From the NCBI RefSeq assembly GCF_932526225.1, contig NC_064039.1, positions 12,728,139 to 12,792,138 of the forward strand: a stretch of 64,000 bases of DNA, in the 5' to 3' direction. The DNA is from Nematostella vectensis. Its lineage: Eukaryota > Cnidaria > Anthozoa > Actiniaria > Edwardsiidae. Positions within the stretch are counted from its first letter, which is position 1. Every line of letters begins with the position of its first letter. Under the pieces are notes generated by a model. That model saw only the letters and a list, made by a program, of their open reading frames with translations, was not told the origin of the DNA and searched no databases. This document shows, in pieces, positions 12,504-22,155 of the stretch. The translations under genes and the position numbers were made by a program.

Positions 12504-12854
12504 AATTTGTTTTTTTAAATTATATGAAAATGACCTGTATGGGCGTGGCTGTGTCCCAAAAATTTTCTGTATTGTGCCTTTTCCAATATTCCGGGGCCTA
12601 TGCTACGGCACTACCAGGGGAAATTAAAAGGAAAGACGTTCAACTGGTTGGCAATTAAAAATAATTGTTATCGAATCCATGACTTTAGGATGGATAAATT
12701 AACTTGATTTGAGCTGTTCCAGACTTTAGTTTCACGTGCAGTTGAACTAACTAGTGTACAGAAAGTACAACACCGAGCGAATGAATGTTGAATCAATATA
12801 CTTACTACTCATATACAGTCAATAATTACGCAAAACTAAGCGCAACTATTCTGG

Positions 12855-12940
12855 CCTTTTCAACTTTGTGTTGATTCCTTGTCTACACCACGCCCACGCA
12901 GACCATTTAGTTTTTCTACAGCTGTCTGTAGTCTTTTTAG
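12855..12940. repeat. Dispersed ~85-bp repeat, copy 1
   Basis: Shares tgtctacaccacgcc, then gaccat and gtttttctacagct, with a copy at about 23655-23745 and, inverted, with about 40550-40630. It looks like part of a small non-autonomous transposon. The ends are not defined. Confidence 0.6.
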
Positions 12941-13111
12941 TTATACCGCAAAAATAATTATTGGAATAAATAATTTTATGGGCCACAAGGCAGTTCAGGA
13001 AAAGTGTTTACAACCACTATAGAGAAGTGCATGGGGTGTGGTGTCTCCTTGGAAAGGGTCTGAACTTTTTTTCTAGACCTACCTCCTCTCGCCCCTTCAA
13101 AAGGCACTGGA

Positions 13112-13400
13112 AGCACGGGTGGCCTAGTGTGTTAGCGCGTCGACCTCTCGCCGCTGTGGCCCAGGTTCGAATCCTGGCTCAAACTGGGGATTTTTCCGGG
13201 TTCCTGCCTTGGTTCGAATTTGTGTCACAAGTGAGTTTAAGTTATTCTCACGTGTTTCCAGTCTTCTCGGATAAGGACACTAAACCGGAGGTCCCGTCTC
13301 TTCAAGCTGCACTACATTAACCTGAACCGAAGGGACGTAAAAGAACCACTGGGGACGCAATAAACCCTCTGGCAGTGACCACCCCCAGTGACAGTGCTTA
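13112..13400 (+). mobile_element. tRNA-derived SINE
   Basis: The head resembles a tRNA gene with internal RNA polymerase III promoter boxes: an A-box-like tggcctagtgtgttagc at about 13120 and a B box ggttcgaatcc at 13164-13174, spaced as in tRNAs. The anticodon stem is imperfect and a non-tRNA body follows, including gataaggacactaaaccgg. This fits a SINE rather than a working tRNA. The 3' end is uncertain; a poly-C run occurs near 13635. Confidence 0.65.
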
Positions 13401-14755
13401 CTAACCGGGGGCCATATTTCAAAAATGGCGAATAAGTTATTTCTCGAGGGTTTCAAGTTTTCAAGCCTCGGCCCTATGGTTGGACCTGTAAGATATGCCA
13501 TGTCATGGTCAGAGAACCTCCCTATTTCTCCCGCCTTATATAGATTACCTCATTGTTTCAGACTCTCACATCCGGTCCAACGCGTTGATGTGAAAAAGAT
13601 ATGTCTCAGCCTACTTGATGACGACCTATAAGTGCCCCCCCCCCCCCCTCCCTTCCCAGTAATGGGATCTTCCCCTTCTCTAAAGGTATGTGTGCATGAA
13701 TGAGATGAAGTGAGCGCTTTACGAGCGCTTTATCAGAGGAAAACGTCTAAAGACTGGGTCTCCGAGAAAACTTCCATGATTTGCTAAGCAAATGTTTGTT
13801 TATAGCTCAACCGTCTTAAAGGTTGAAGTATCAATCCGTATAGGACTTCTACCAACTCTTTGTGGCACAGAAGAAGATTATATGGTTTTACTATACATTT
13901 TCACCAACAAAACTGCATCCCCCGTTATTGTAGTCAACATATCTTAAAAAGACCGAGACCCGATAGCCCAGGTGCGTACACATGGTGTAGCGCGCACTTG
14001 GCCGCCAAAAATGATGTCATTTCTTATTAAGGAATCTTTAAATACTATGCTTTTCGATATGATACCTATGACTGCGCACCCCCCTCCCCCTCCCTTAGCG
14101 AATTGGGTCGCCCCATTAATCCTGTAGCCCCTAGAAATCTTAAAATCAAATCTGTTCTCAGCCGGTTTGCGGATATTGTGTAGTGCATGATTAACGAATA
14201 AAGATATTCTTTGTTGAGTTATGTAACCCTAGAAATATATGAATGAGAATAATTAAGCAAAAAAGACGGTAATAATATTTCTCCATCATTGATGATAAAG
14301 GTTTGTCTGCATCCTCCTGGTCATTGATCAGTTTATATATCCACATTACCCTTTGCTAATTAACACAATATTCTGTATTTACATTATAATATCAATACAA
14401 CATATTGGTAATTCGAATATAGTATCTTTGCCTGTTGCTTCTCAAGTGACATCCAAGTGATATCCGAAATCCAAACATGATTTGCGTTACCCGCCTTGAG
14501 GTTCAATTTCTTCTCCTAAAAATGTCAAAATTCAGTCATTGGCATTTATCACTTTCATGCACTTGCTGGAACTCAACAACTGATATAAGTACTTAGATAT
14601 TTTTAAAAGAGAAATATTATCCCGACTTCCGTGCAAATTGTAGGCTCGATTTACAGATCGTTTCTGCGAACCCGCGGTATGTTTCGTTAGAATGTATATT
14701 ATCGATAATGAATGACATCTTGGGGTTATATAACAGACTAAGTGTTTTAATCTGT
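13401..14755. other. Intergenic, with a short dispersed-repeat fragment
   Basis: No gene recognised. Around 14045-14085 the segment gatacctatgactgcgcacc plus a C run is nearly identical to one at about 33090-33110, so both are fragments of one repeat family. Confidence 0.45.
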
Positions 14756-16168
14756 TTATTGTTCTTCTGTAAATGAAGTGAGACGTTGTAATTTTTTTAA
14801 AAGGGCTGCGTTTTTTACTTTTTCGTTTTCTTTTTCTATTTCCAACCTTATTCCTTCGTTCTCTAATATTTTTACCAGGTGAACTGCTTCTTTAAGTATT
14901 TGTATTTTAGACGCTTTCTCACAATTTTCAAGTTTTGGCGTGGCCTTTCGAAGGTTATCAAACCGGAGTTTCATGTGGTCCCTTCGCTGTTTCTCGATAT
15001 CATTGTGCAAGGAACGTATAATCTTGTCCTCAAATACCATTGGTCTTTCACGTTGGTCTTTGTTCGCTATTGAGTGGACATCATCCTGAACTAAAGAACT
15101 GCCTTCTTCTCGTGTCGATGATTTCCAAGGTTTCTCTCTTATATTTGCGTTAGCTAAATGTCGAACTAATTCTACTTCATTTGTTTGTATTTTTGAATTA
15201 AAAGGCAAATTACTTTTTCTTGTAGGCAGTTCCTCTTCTACCCTATTTTTATCATATTTATTGTTGGCCAACAATTTGCTCAAGTAGTTTTCTTGAAAGC
15301 AACTGTTTGGTGATGAGTTGAGAGCAACTGGTTTGATGACTTGTCGATCAAGGTAAACAACTTGTTCCAACTTTGCATCTTGCAGCGATGTCCTTCGATT
15401 GTCTAAAACGTTGTTAGGCACGGATAAAGCTTTGAAATATCCATAACCATGTTCTGCCAGCGTATTCTGAGTTTGGGGATTTTCGGTAAAATTCACAGTC
15501 TGCACTGTTGGCGCTTGTGTCTCTTTGCCTATCTCTGTGTGTATAAACGGGGCATATGCTTTAAACGGGGCATATGCTTTGACATGCCTGTTTTCCTGAG
15601 TAATTGTGTTGTTACTTCTATGTTCCCATTTGGGTGGATAGTTGATCTGTTTTGGTAAGTTATTAATTTGCCACGAGAGTTGATCAGACATTTGGGGTCC
15701 TGCCTGACAAGACTGAAGCTCTGATTCTGGATACGTTGTTTCTACTTTCTGAAAGGTAAAGACGTCAGTTTGTTCGTCTTTTAAAGTACTGTAAAGGTCA
15801 TCAACACATGTTGGCGTCAGAACACACGGCTCAAGGTAGATATCCAGGCTATCTGAATCCGAAGGAATTCGCAAGTTTTTGTTGCTCTGGGAAGTGTGGA
15901 TAGGGTCACGTTTGTCGAATCTCGATGTTGAGTTCTCGCAGGATGTCACACCAGACACCATCTCGGTGTCGGAACTGTACAAGTCCGTAAAGAAGGACAA
16001 ACACTCTTCGCTTGGAACAACTTGAAGATCTTGTCGCCGAGGTGTGTGAGATGGTATAGGCATGACCTGACTAGACCATTGGTCCTCCATTGAATTAAAT
16101 CTGCTAGAAACTTCCGTAAAGTCATCGGAAAACGATCCACCGTAACAATCCTGTTGCGCTGAATCCAT
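14756..16168 (-). CDS. Divergent intronless Myc-type bHLH-leucine zipper protein
   Basis: A single open frame of 470 codons. The last 83 residues (388-470) form a bHLH-zipper: basic region HNDIEKQRR with the His/Glu/Arg pattern of E-box readers, helix 1, a loop with TPKLENCEKASK, helix 2, then a zipper ending NAALLKKLQRLTSFTEEQ. The Myc at 6745-8715 also has exactly 83 residues from this His to its C-terminus and shares NAALL-KL--LT, so the two are paralogues. The N-terminal 387 residues are polar and low-complexity. I cannot find a convincing Myc box I degron, Myc box II or the acidic EEIDVV segment; LEPCVLTPT (about 113-121) is at best a faint box I relic. A short internal repeat KAYAPF occurs twice. 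Probably nuclear and able to dimerise, but its transactivation role cannot be assumed. Having no intron, it could be a retrocopy or a duplicate that lost its intron. The stop codon overlaps an AATAAA. Confidence 0.88.
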   Translation of the reverse strand: MDSAQQDCYGGSFSDDFTEVSSRFNSMEDQWSSQVMPIPSHTPRRQDLQVVPSEECLSFFTDLYSSDTEMVSGVTSCENSTSRFDKRDPIHTSQSNKNLRIPSDSDSLDIYLEPCVLTPTCVDDLYSTLKDEQTDVFTFQKVETTYPESELQSCQAGPQMSDQLSWQINNLPKQINYPPKWEHRSNNTITQENRHVKAYAPFKAYAPFIHTEIGKETQAPTVQTVNFTENPQTQNTLAEHGYGYFKALSVPNNVLDNRRTSLQDAKLEQVVYLDRQVIKPVALNSSPNSCFQENYLSKLLANNKYDKNRVEEELPTRKSNLPFNSKIQTNEVELVRHLANANIREKPWKSSTREEGSSLVQDDVHSIANKDQRERPMVFEDKIIRSLHNDIEKQRRDHMKLRFDNLRKATPKLENCEKASKIQILKEAVHLVKILENEGIRLEIEKENEKVKNAALLKKLQRLTSFTEEQ

Positions 16169-17221
16169 TTTTCTAAAGCCTTATGGATTTTGGAAGACGT
16201 AAGTATGCGTGCTTAAAATTTAACTCATAAAAGCTGGAAGTTTTTGAGCTCTCATAATCTGGTCTGAGAAAATTATGTTCACTCGCCGAAAGAGTATAAA
16301 AGTGTGCAAAGACTTCTGCTGAACTGTCATTATTTACAGCCTCATTCAATATTCAGTGTTATTGAAATTGTCCAATCAGGTAAGGTCGCGGGGGAGTCGA
16401 AGTAAGTCACAACATAAGATGTTTTGGACCGTCTTCTAGATAACTAAAGCCGCCTACATACTGGCATGAGTAATAAAATCTCTTAACTATCCTGTCCCGA
16501 AAATGGATATTATCCAAAGATAATATAGCCCGCACTGCAAGCGGGCAATTATTTACGCAAGGACGTTACTGTTGTTTTGTAGCTACGCTTTTTGTTTTGC
16601 TGGGGAGTTTCGTCGAGACACCTGTCGTTCCTCAGTTTACCTCGTGATCGTTTACGTTGCTTTGCCACCCGTTAAAATTTTGACGCGAACTCGAATAAGA
16701 TTTGAAATAACGTGGTTGAAAAATAAACACCGAAACACTTAAAATCATCTTTTTCATGTAAAATGTAACAATGTCAAAGTAAAAAAAAGTTTTTTTCATA
16801 AGATATTCCCATATTTTCACTTTGATCTATATGGAGGTTTATTGGATGTTTATGTGTTAAAAAGTTCTGGAGTTTAGGCCCAACTGTCCACTACCTCCCC
16901 TAGAAATTACGTGTTAATAATAGTGCATGGTGAATGACGGAATCGAGAAATATGCATTTAATTTCAGCCTGATTTCGGATTAAGAAGACAATAAGCCAAA
17001 ATCCTGAAAATGGGTGTTCTTCTGTGCGTTTATTTTTAATGTTTAAAACTTCCAATTATCAATTTCCATTTCCTCATTTTACTCGGTGTCTGTTGTATAG
17101 AGGCCACACTCCATTTTCCTTGATATCATTGGAATGTGGGTTAATAAGAACACAGAGGGTTATTATGTTGTATTGTTTAATGCTTTTCACAGTGAAAATA
17201 TAGACAATAAATTGATTAATT
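16169..17221. other. Intergenic; promoter side of the Myc paralogue and 3' side of METTL15
   Basis: No further gene visible. A plus-strand tataaaa at about 16294 points away from the Myc paralogue. A minus-strand AATAAA at 17029-17034 is a candidate polyadenylation signal for METTL15, about 190 bp beyond its stop. Confidence 0.4.
17029..17034 (-). terminator. Candidate polyadenylation signal of METTL15
   Basis: TTTATT on the plus strand, AATAAA on the minus strand, about 190 bp downstream of the METTL15 stop codon. Confidence 0.35.
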
Positions 17222-19339
17222 TTATAAATTTGGTTCCTTGGTCATACTCTCGGACGCTGACTTGCTAAGCAAGTGGGTCAACTGACATAGTTCAAGGACT
17301 TCTTTGTTAGTTTTCACAACAGCCCTCAATTTAGCCGACCGACACCTTGGGTTGAAGAATATCTCATCATCGGATGGCGAGACAACTTTCTTGTGCAGTG
17401 GTAGCCAGGTTATAGAGTCACTATCAGACATGGTTTTGCTCGTTTTTCTCGTTGCCTCATCTTTGAGGAAGTGTTTGACAATGGAGTCCTCAGCAGAGTG
17501 AAACGAGATGACCACTAAACGTCCTCCAGGTGTTAGCAGTTTTTTTGCTGCTTTAAGAGCTTTATGAAGCTCATTAAGTTCATCGTTGACAAGGATTCGG
17601 AGAGCTTGGAAGGTTTTTGTAGCAGGGTGTGCAAATCGATTCAACTTATCTTTTCGTCCAAAGCCTACTGCATTTGCAACAATGGCAGCTAACTGTCTTG
17701 TTGTCATGATGTGCTCCCTGTCTCTTGCTTTGATGACTGCACGTGAGATCCGAGCTGCAGATATTGAAGGAAATGTTATCAGTAGATTTCCAGGGTTTCT
17801 GGGGTGTTACCCCAGTTTATTTGCTCTTAGTGTGGATGGAGTGTGATATAGTTTTTGTGTTTTACTCTGTATAATAAAGAGTATGCCTGCTTTCATTGCC
17901 ACACTTCAACTCCTTGTGTAAAATGAACAGCTTTCCAAGTTAGAGCAAAACCCTCCTTTACACAAACCTTCAAGAGAAAGTTCAAGTTAGTGGGGAGTTC
18001 AGACAATCCAAGTCCAAGTTACCAGACCCACGCTCTGATTTTTTTGTCTCGCCCACGGACCCCTTCACCCTCCCCTTTAGCATCGCTATGCAGGCTATGA
18101 GAAACCTTCTAAATAACAAATCATCTGGATTGTTAAAAAGGGTAAAAATCCAAAGCAACAATTGTTTTTTTAAAGAAACAACCTTTGTACCAAGGAAGTT
18201 GACTTACCTTCATTGTTAAGAAAGTGTTACATTTCTCTATATCATAGACCAATATATACAGAGTACAGTCCCTGATATTGATGACTTCATCGAACACTTC
18301 TAAGAGTAGCTAATACATACCCGCATCTCGCTCTCCTCCATAATGCCTTAGCACAGAGATGAGTTCACGCTCACTTATTGAATTTACAACATCAGCAGCT
18401 GTGAAAGAGGAGTTTCTTGATGACTTTGTGTCATTTTCAGAGTCCATTCTCATATCAAGGGGGCCATCTTTACTCAAAGAAAACCCTCTCAAAGGGTCAT
18501 CAAATTGCATTGATGATGGCCCAATGTCCAGAAGCATTCCATCTAATGACTCTTTCTTGATGCCATTATTTGAAAGAAGCTCAAACAAGTCACTGAATTT
18601 TCCCTGTAATGGAATAAGTTGACCTTTATACTCTGGTCTAGTGGACAGGACTTGAGCTATTTCTACTGCAACTGGATCCCGGTCAACTGCAAATACTTTA
18701 CATTTTGCAGAGTTGAGAATTGCACAGGTGTGACCACCAGCACCAAACGTTGCATCAACAAAGACCTAGTAGGCAAGACAAAAAATAATAGATGTACTGA
18801 GACCTAGGAGTCAAGGCAAAAATTAATAGATGTACTGAGACCTAGGAGTCAAGGCAAAAATTAATAGATGTACTGTGACCTAGGAGGCAAGGCAAAAATT
18901 AATAGAAGTACTGAGACCTACAGTAGGAGGCAAGGCAAAAAATAAAAAATGTACTGAGACCTACAGTAAATGGAAAGGGAAACCAATACATGTACTAAGA
19001 CCTAGGAGGCAAGACAAAAATCTATACATGTTCCAAGACATAGGAGGCAAGGGAATGACAGTTCCAATTAGAGCCAGGCCCATAGTAGGGGGAGGAGTTC
19101 TCTGATAAAAATCTAACCACCCTAAAAAAACAAAAAAATAGATTTTTGATGCCTTTGCAGTATCTCTACAAGACGCGGACTTGTAAATCGTGATCACTTT
19201 GATCTAAAGGCCCAATTATCTTACTTGGACTGTAAAAGGGTCCACGTTAGAGCTAGAAGCCCTATAAAAAAGATCATGTCTTTTACTAAAAAAGCTATCT
19301 CAACCAAATCATCGATAATTTCTTACTAAGTACTTATTG

Positions 19340-19400
<61 letters not shown>

Positions 19401-21852
19401 TCAAAAAGCCCAAACTGTCGCGATCTCGTACCAGAACAATGAATAAAATACACCAAAAACTGGAAATCGACTCTGCCAAATTTTCGCCTTTAATAAGACT
19501 TCTTCAGGGCAGACTGAAGAAGGTGAATCGTTACAAGCTTATTTACATCAGAATAGTGGCGCGAGACGCAAAAACATTACAACTGACAAAAACGCGCATT
19601 TTCTAGAATAGCGCGCGCTATGGATAAAAAGAATTTACACATCTCTACGTGGGTTCCTACTACAAAAAAAGTCATCACTATTAAGACCCCGCGGGTAGAT
19701 AGACTTAAGCCGATAAGCCCACTGGCCTTCCCTTTCCCTAAGCTTGGCCTCAGAGTTACACTTATCTATAAGTTGTACCATAACATTATTAAGACCTAAA
19801 TGATTGTCGCAATGAAAATGTTGATAGATAAGGTCATCCTTAACTCTTTCACTAACCGGTTAACTAGGGTGCTTATTTAACCTACTTTTATGATTATTAA
19901 AACGCTTCCTAAAACTATTGATAGTAGACCCTACGTATTGCTTGCTACACATAGAGCAAGTAATTAGATAAACAACAAAATCTGAGTTACAGTCCAAGTC
20001 AAAATTAATGACATATTTCTTATTAGTAACTGTACTGCGAAACTCCCGCCCTGTCTTAAGAAAGTTACACACCCTACACCTTTTACCGCCACACTTACCA
20101 CAACCTCTAACCTGAGTACTATCCTCTTTAAGAGAGGAGTGCACCAACATATCCTTTAAACTCCTAGGTTTCCTATAAGCCACCATAGGTACCCTACCAA
20201 TAGCACCCCTACATCTACTAGAAGATTCTAGAACTGGCTGTAAATCACGAAGAATACCAGGTAAATTAGGTAAAGCTGGATGAAAAGTGACTACAAAAGG
20301 TACACGATCATTCTTACCTTTACGCCTGTCTTTCAATGTGTCGTCCCTAGGAATACGTCTAACCCAGTCAACTTCCCTCCCCACAGACCTGCTGTCATAA
20401 CCCCTATCAACTAAATAACCTTGTAACTCTAATACCCTCTTTTCGAAAGAAGAGTCTTCCGAACATATCCTACGAATACGTAGTGCCTGCACAAAAGGAA
20501 TGCCTTTCTTACAAGCAGACGGATGACAGGACGTATGAAAAAGATATTGATGCTTATCAGTAGGCTTACTATACAGATCTGTAGATATTAACCCATCCCT
20601 AAGAGTAAGTGAAACATCCAAAAAATTTACCTGACTAGTGGACCACTCAAATGTAAATTTTATAGTTCTATGTATAGAGTTCATGTGAGCCATAAACTCT
20701 CTCAGAGCGTCCTCACCTTCAGTCCAGATCATGAAAATGTCATCGATATACCTACGCCATAAATAAGGCTTAACTGGAGAAGAGTCTATGATTTCCTTTT
20801 CAACTTTAGCCATAAAAAGATTAGCATATGATGGTGCCATTCTAGTACCTATAGCCGTGAAAAGAGGGTATTAGAGTTACAAGGTTATTTAGTTGATAGG
20901 GGTTATGACAGCAGGTTTGTGGGGAGGGAAGTTGACCGGGTTAGACGTATTCCTAGGGACAACACATTGAAAGACAGGCGTAAAGGTAAGAATGATCGTG
21001 TACCTTTTGTAGTCACTTTTCATCCAGCTTTACCTAATTTACCTGGTATTCTTCGTAATTTACAGCCAGTTCTAGAATCTTCTAGTAGATGTAGGGGTGC
21101 TATTGGTAGGGTACCTATGGTGGCTTATAGGAAACCTAGGAGTTTAAAGGATATGTTGGTGCACTCCTCTCTTAAAGAGGATAGTACTCAGGTTAGAGGT
21201 TGTGGTAAGTGTGGCGGTAAAAGGTGTAGGGTGTGTAACTTTCTTAAGACAGGGCGGGAGTTTCGCAGTACAGTTACTAATAAGAAATATGTCATTAATT
21301 TTGACTTGGACTGTAACTCAGATTTTGTTGCTTATCTAATTACTTGCTCTATGTGTAGCAAGCAATACGTAGGGTCTACTATCAATAGTTTTAGGAAGCG
21401 TTTTAATAATCATAAAAGTAGGTTAAATAAGCACCCTAGTTTACCGGTTAGTGAAAGAGTTAAGGATGACCTTATCTATCAACATTTTCATTGCGACAAT
21501 CATGTAGGTCTTAATAATGTTATGGTACAACTTATAGATAAGTGTAACTCTGAGGCTCAGCTTAGGGAAAGGGAAGGCCAGTGGGCTTATCGGCTTAAGT
21601 CTATCTACCCGCGGGGTCTTAATAGTGATGACTTTTTTTGTAGTAGGAACCCACGTAGAGATGTGTAAATTCTTTTTATCCATAGCGCGCGCTATTCTAG
21701 AAAATGCGCGTTTTTGTCAGTTGTAATGTTTTTGCGTCTCGCGCCACTATTCTGATGTAAATAAGCTTGTAACGATTCACCTTCTTCAGTCTGCCCTGAA
21801 GAAGTCTTATTAAAGACGAAAATTTGGCAGAGTCGATTTCCAGTTTTTGGTG

Positions 21853-21936
<84 letters not shown>

Positions 21937-22155
21937 AAAGTATAAAAAAAAATTCCCGCTGCGCGAGAGTTGGTGTTAGAATATATTCGACTTTACCTCT
22001 CCGTCCTTTGGAGCTAGAAACCCCAAGCACTCCCTGCTCATCACCGGAATATGTAGAGTATGTGTTTCAGCCTGAGTTGATAAAAATCGTCGCTTCCGAC
22101 GAGAGAAAATAAAGAATATTCGGCCAAACTGCGTCAATAAAGATCCGGCTGCCAT
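17222..22155 (-). CDS. METTL15: METTL15-like mitochondrial 12S rRNA N4-methylcytidine methyltransferase
   Basis: Three exons, 22155-21997, 18765-18321 and 17754-17222, join in frame to 378 codons. The family (bacterial RsmH/MraW) methylates N4 of a cytidine in the small-subunit rRNA decoding centre using S-adenosylmethionine; the animal enzyme acts in mitochondria. Seen: an Arg-rich N-terminus beginning MAAGSLLTQF that suits a mitochondrial presequence; HIPVMSRECL (family signature); DATFGAGGHT, the SAM-binding loop; VFAVDRDP; LDGMLLDIGPSSMQ; FNPRCRSAKLRAV near the end; and LVVISFHSAEDSIVKHF. Exon 1 ends GAG|gtaaag (phase 0), exon 2 ends GCGG|gtatgt (phase 1). Intron 1 (18766-21996) contains an inverted Penelope-like pair and a minisatellite that includes the exon 2 acceptor. 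The gene diverges from 3BP2 to the right. Length is near that of the human protein (about 407 aa). Confidence 0.93.
18763..19050 (-). repeat. 38-bp minisatellite containing the METTL15 exon 2 splice acceptor
   Basis: About eight units at 38-bp spacing (gaccta starts near 18763, 18801, 18839, 18877, 18914, 18957, 18999 and a variant near 19036). Read on the gene strand each unit carries a pyrimidine tract and ccttg-ctcctaggtct, so the acceptor pattern ctag|gtct repeats. The unit next to the exon, cttgcctactag|gtcttt, is the acceptor inferred for METTL15 exon 2. Confidence 0.85.
19072..19185 (+). mobile_element. Truncated copy of the 313-bp MITE family
   Basis: Starts with caggcccatagta plus a G run and continues ctgataaaaatctaaccacc, an A-rich stretch and atgcctttgcagtatctc, all in the same order as in the element at 26838-27151. 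The right end is missing. Confidence 0.6.
19339..19397. repeat. (TA)n microsatellite at the left edge of the Penelope-like pair
   Basis: Uninterrupted TA repeats directly abut the 3' end of the minus-oriented element, mirrored by a second TA tract at 21858-21934. Confidence 0.95.
19472..19513 (-). ncRNA. Hammerhead-like ribozyme motif, Penelope-like copy A
   Basis: On the minus strand: helix I tctgcc/ggcaga (6 bp), core ctgaaga, one extra A, helix II gtctt/aaggc closed by a 4-nt loop, then gaa, a one-pair helix III (a-at-t) and a T at the cleavage position. Compared with copy B one helix II base differs (A to G) but still pairs as U-G. The extra A after the core and minimal helix III are non-standard. 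Confidence 0.5.
19860..20840 (-). pseudogene. Penelope-like reverse transcriptase/GIY-YIG ORF, copy A (5' truncated, early stop)
   Basis: A 326-codon open frame. Near its start are MAPSYANLFM and RRYIDDIFMIW, the latter carrying the YxDD catalytic pair of reverse transcriptases (about residues 30-35); FLDVSLTL and STDLYSKPTDKHQYL are also typical of Penelope-like RTs. The C-terminal part has paired cysteines (CGKCGGKRCRVC) and then YLITCSMCSKQYVGST with RKRFNNHKS, the GIY-YIG-type endonuclease core. The frame stops at HPS, where plus-oriented copy B still reads through (TAA here against TTA there), removing about 70 C-terminal residues. The 5' half of the RT is missing, so this copy cannot be active. 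It lies in an intron of METTL15 and is transcribed with it, on the same strand. Confidence 0.85.
20919..21668 (+). pseudogene. Penelope-like ORF, copy B (C-terminal part with intact GIY-YIG end)
   Basis: A 249-codon open frame nearly identical to the C-terminal part of copy A, in opposite orientation. It lacks all RT catalytic motifs but keeps the cysteine-rich linker and the whole endonuclease-like end: the YVGST motif, RKRFNNHKSRL, then a conserved tail with REREGQWAYRLKSI and a final NPRRDV. Homology to copy A begins slightly earlier (about 20866), before the first ATG, so the ORF start is only the first methionine in a 5'-truncated copy. Copy B shows the residues copy A lost to its premature stop. 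Confidence 0.8.
21790..21831 (+). ncRNA. Hammerhead-like ribozyme motif, Penelope-like copy B
   Basis: Helix I tctgcc/ggcaga, core ctgaaga plus an extra A, helix II gtctt/aagac with loop atta, gaa, one-pair helix III and T17. Same layout as the motif in an unrelated Penelope-like family at 61213-61262. Confidence 0.5.
21858..21934. repeat. (TA)n microsatellite at the right edge of the Penelope-like pair
   Basis: Pure TA repeat immediately following the 3' end of the plus-oriented copy. Confidence 0.95.

Larger units (their letters stand above)
19398..21857. mobile_element. Head-to-head inverted pair of Penelope-like retroelements
   Basis: Two 5'-truncated copies of one Penelope-like element face away from each other: minus copy 19398-20862, plus copy about 20863-21857. 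Their last ~1 kb is nearly identical, making a large palindrome with a ~430-bp single-copy centre. Both 3' ends lie next to (TA)n tracts. Each copy encodes the family's reverse transcriptase plus C-terminal GIY-YIG-type endonuclease and ends with a hammerhead-like motif. The pair sits inside METTL15 intron 1. Inverted and tandem partial copies are known for Penelope elements. Confidence 0.85.

Noticed and set aside
12275..12658. Gly/Glu-rich and Pro-rich ORFs over the C-rich minisatellite
   Set aside because: Pure repeat translation with competing frames on both strands.
13112..13185. Functional tRNA gene
   Set aside because: A and B boxes are present but the cloverleaf is imperfect and a SINE body follows; better read as a tRNA-derived SINE.
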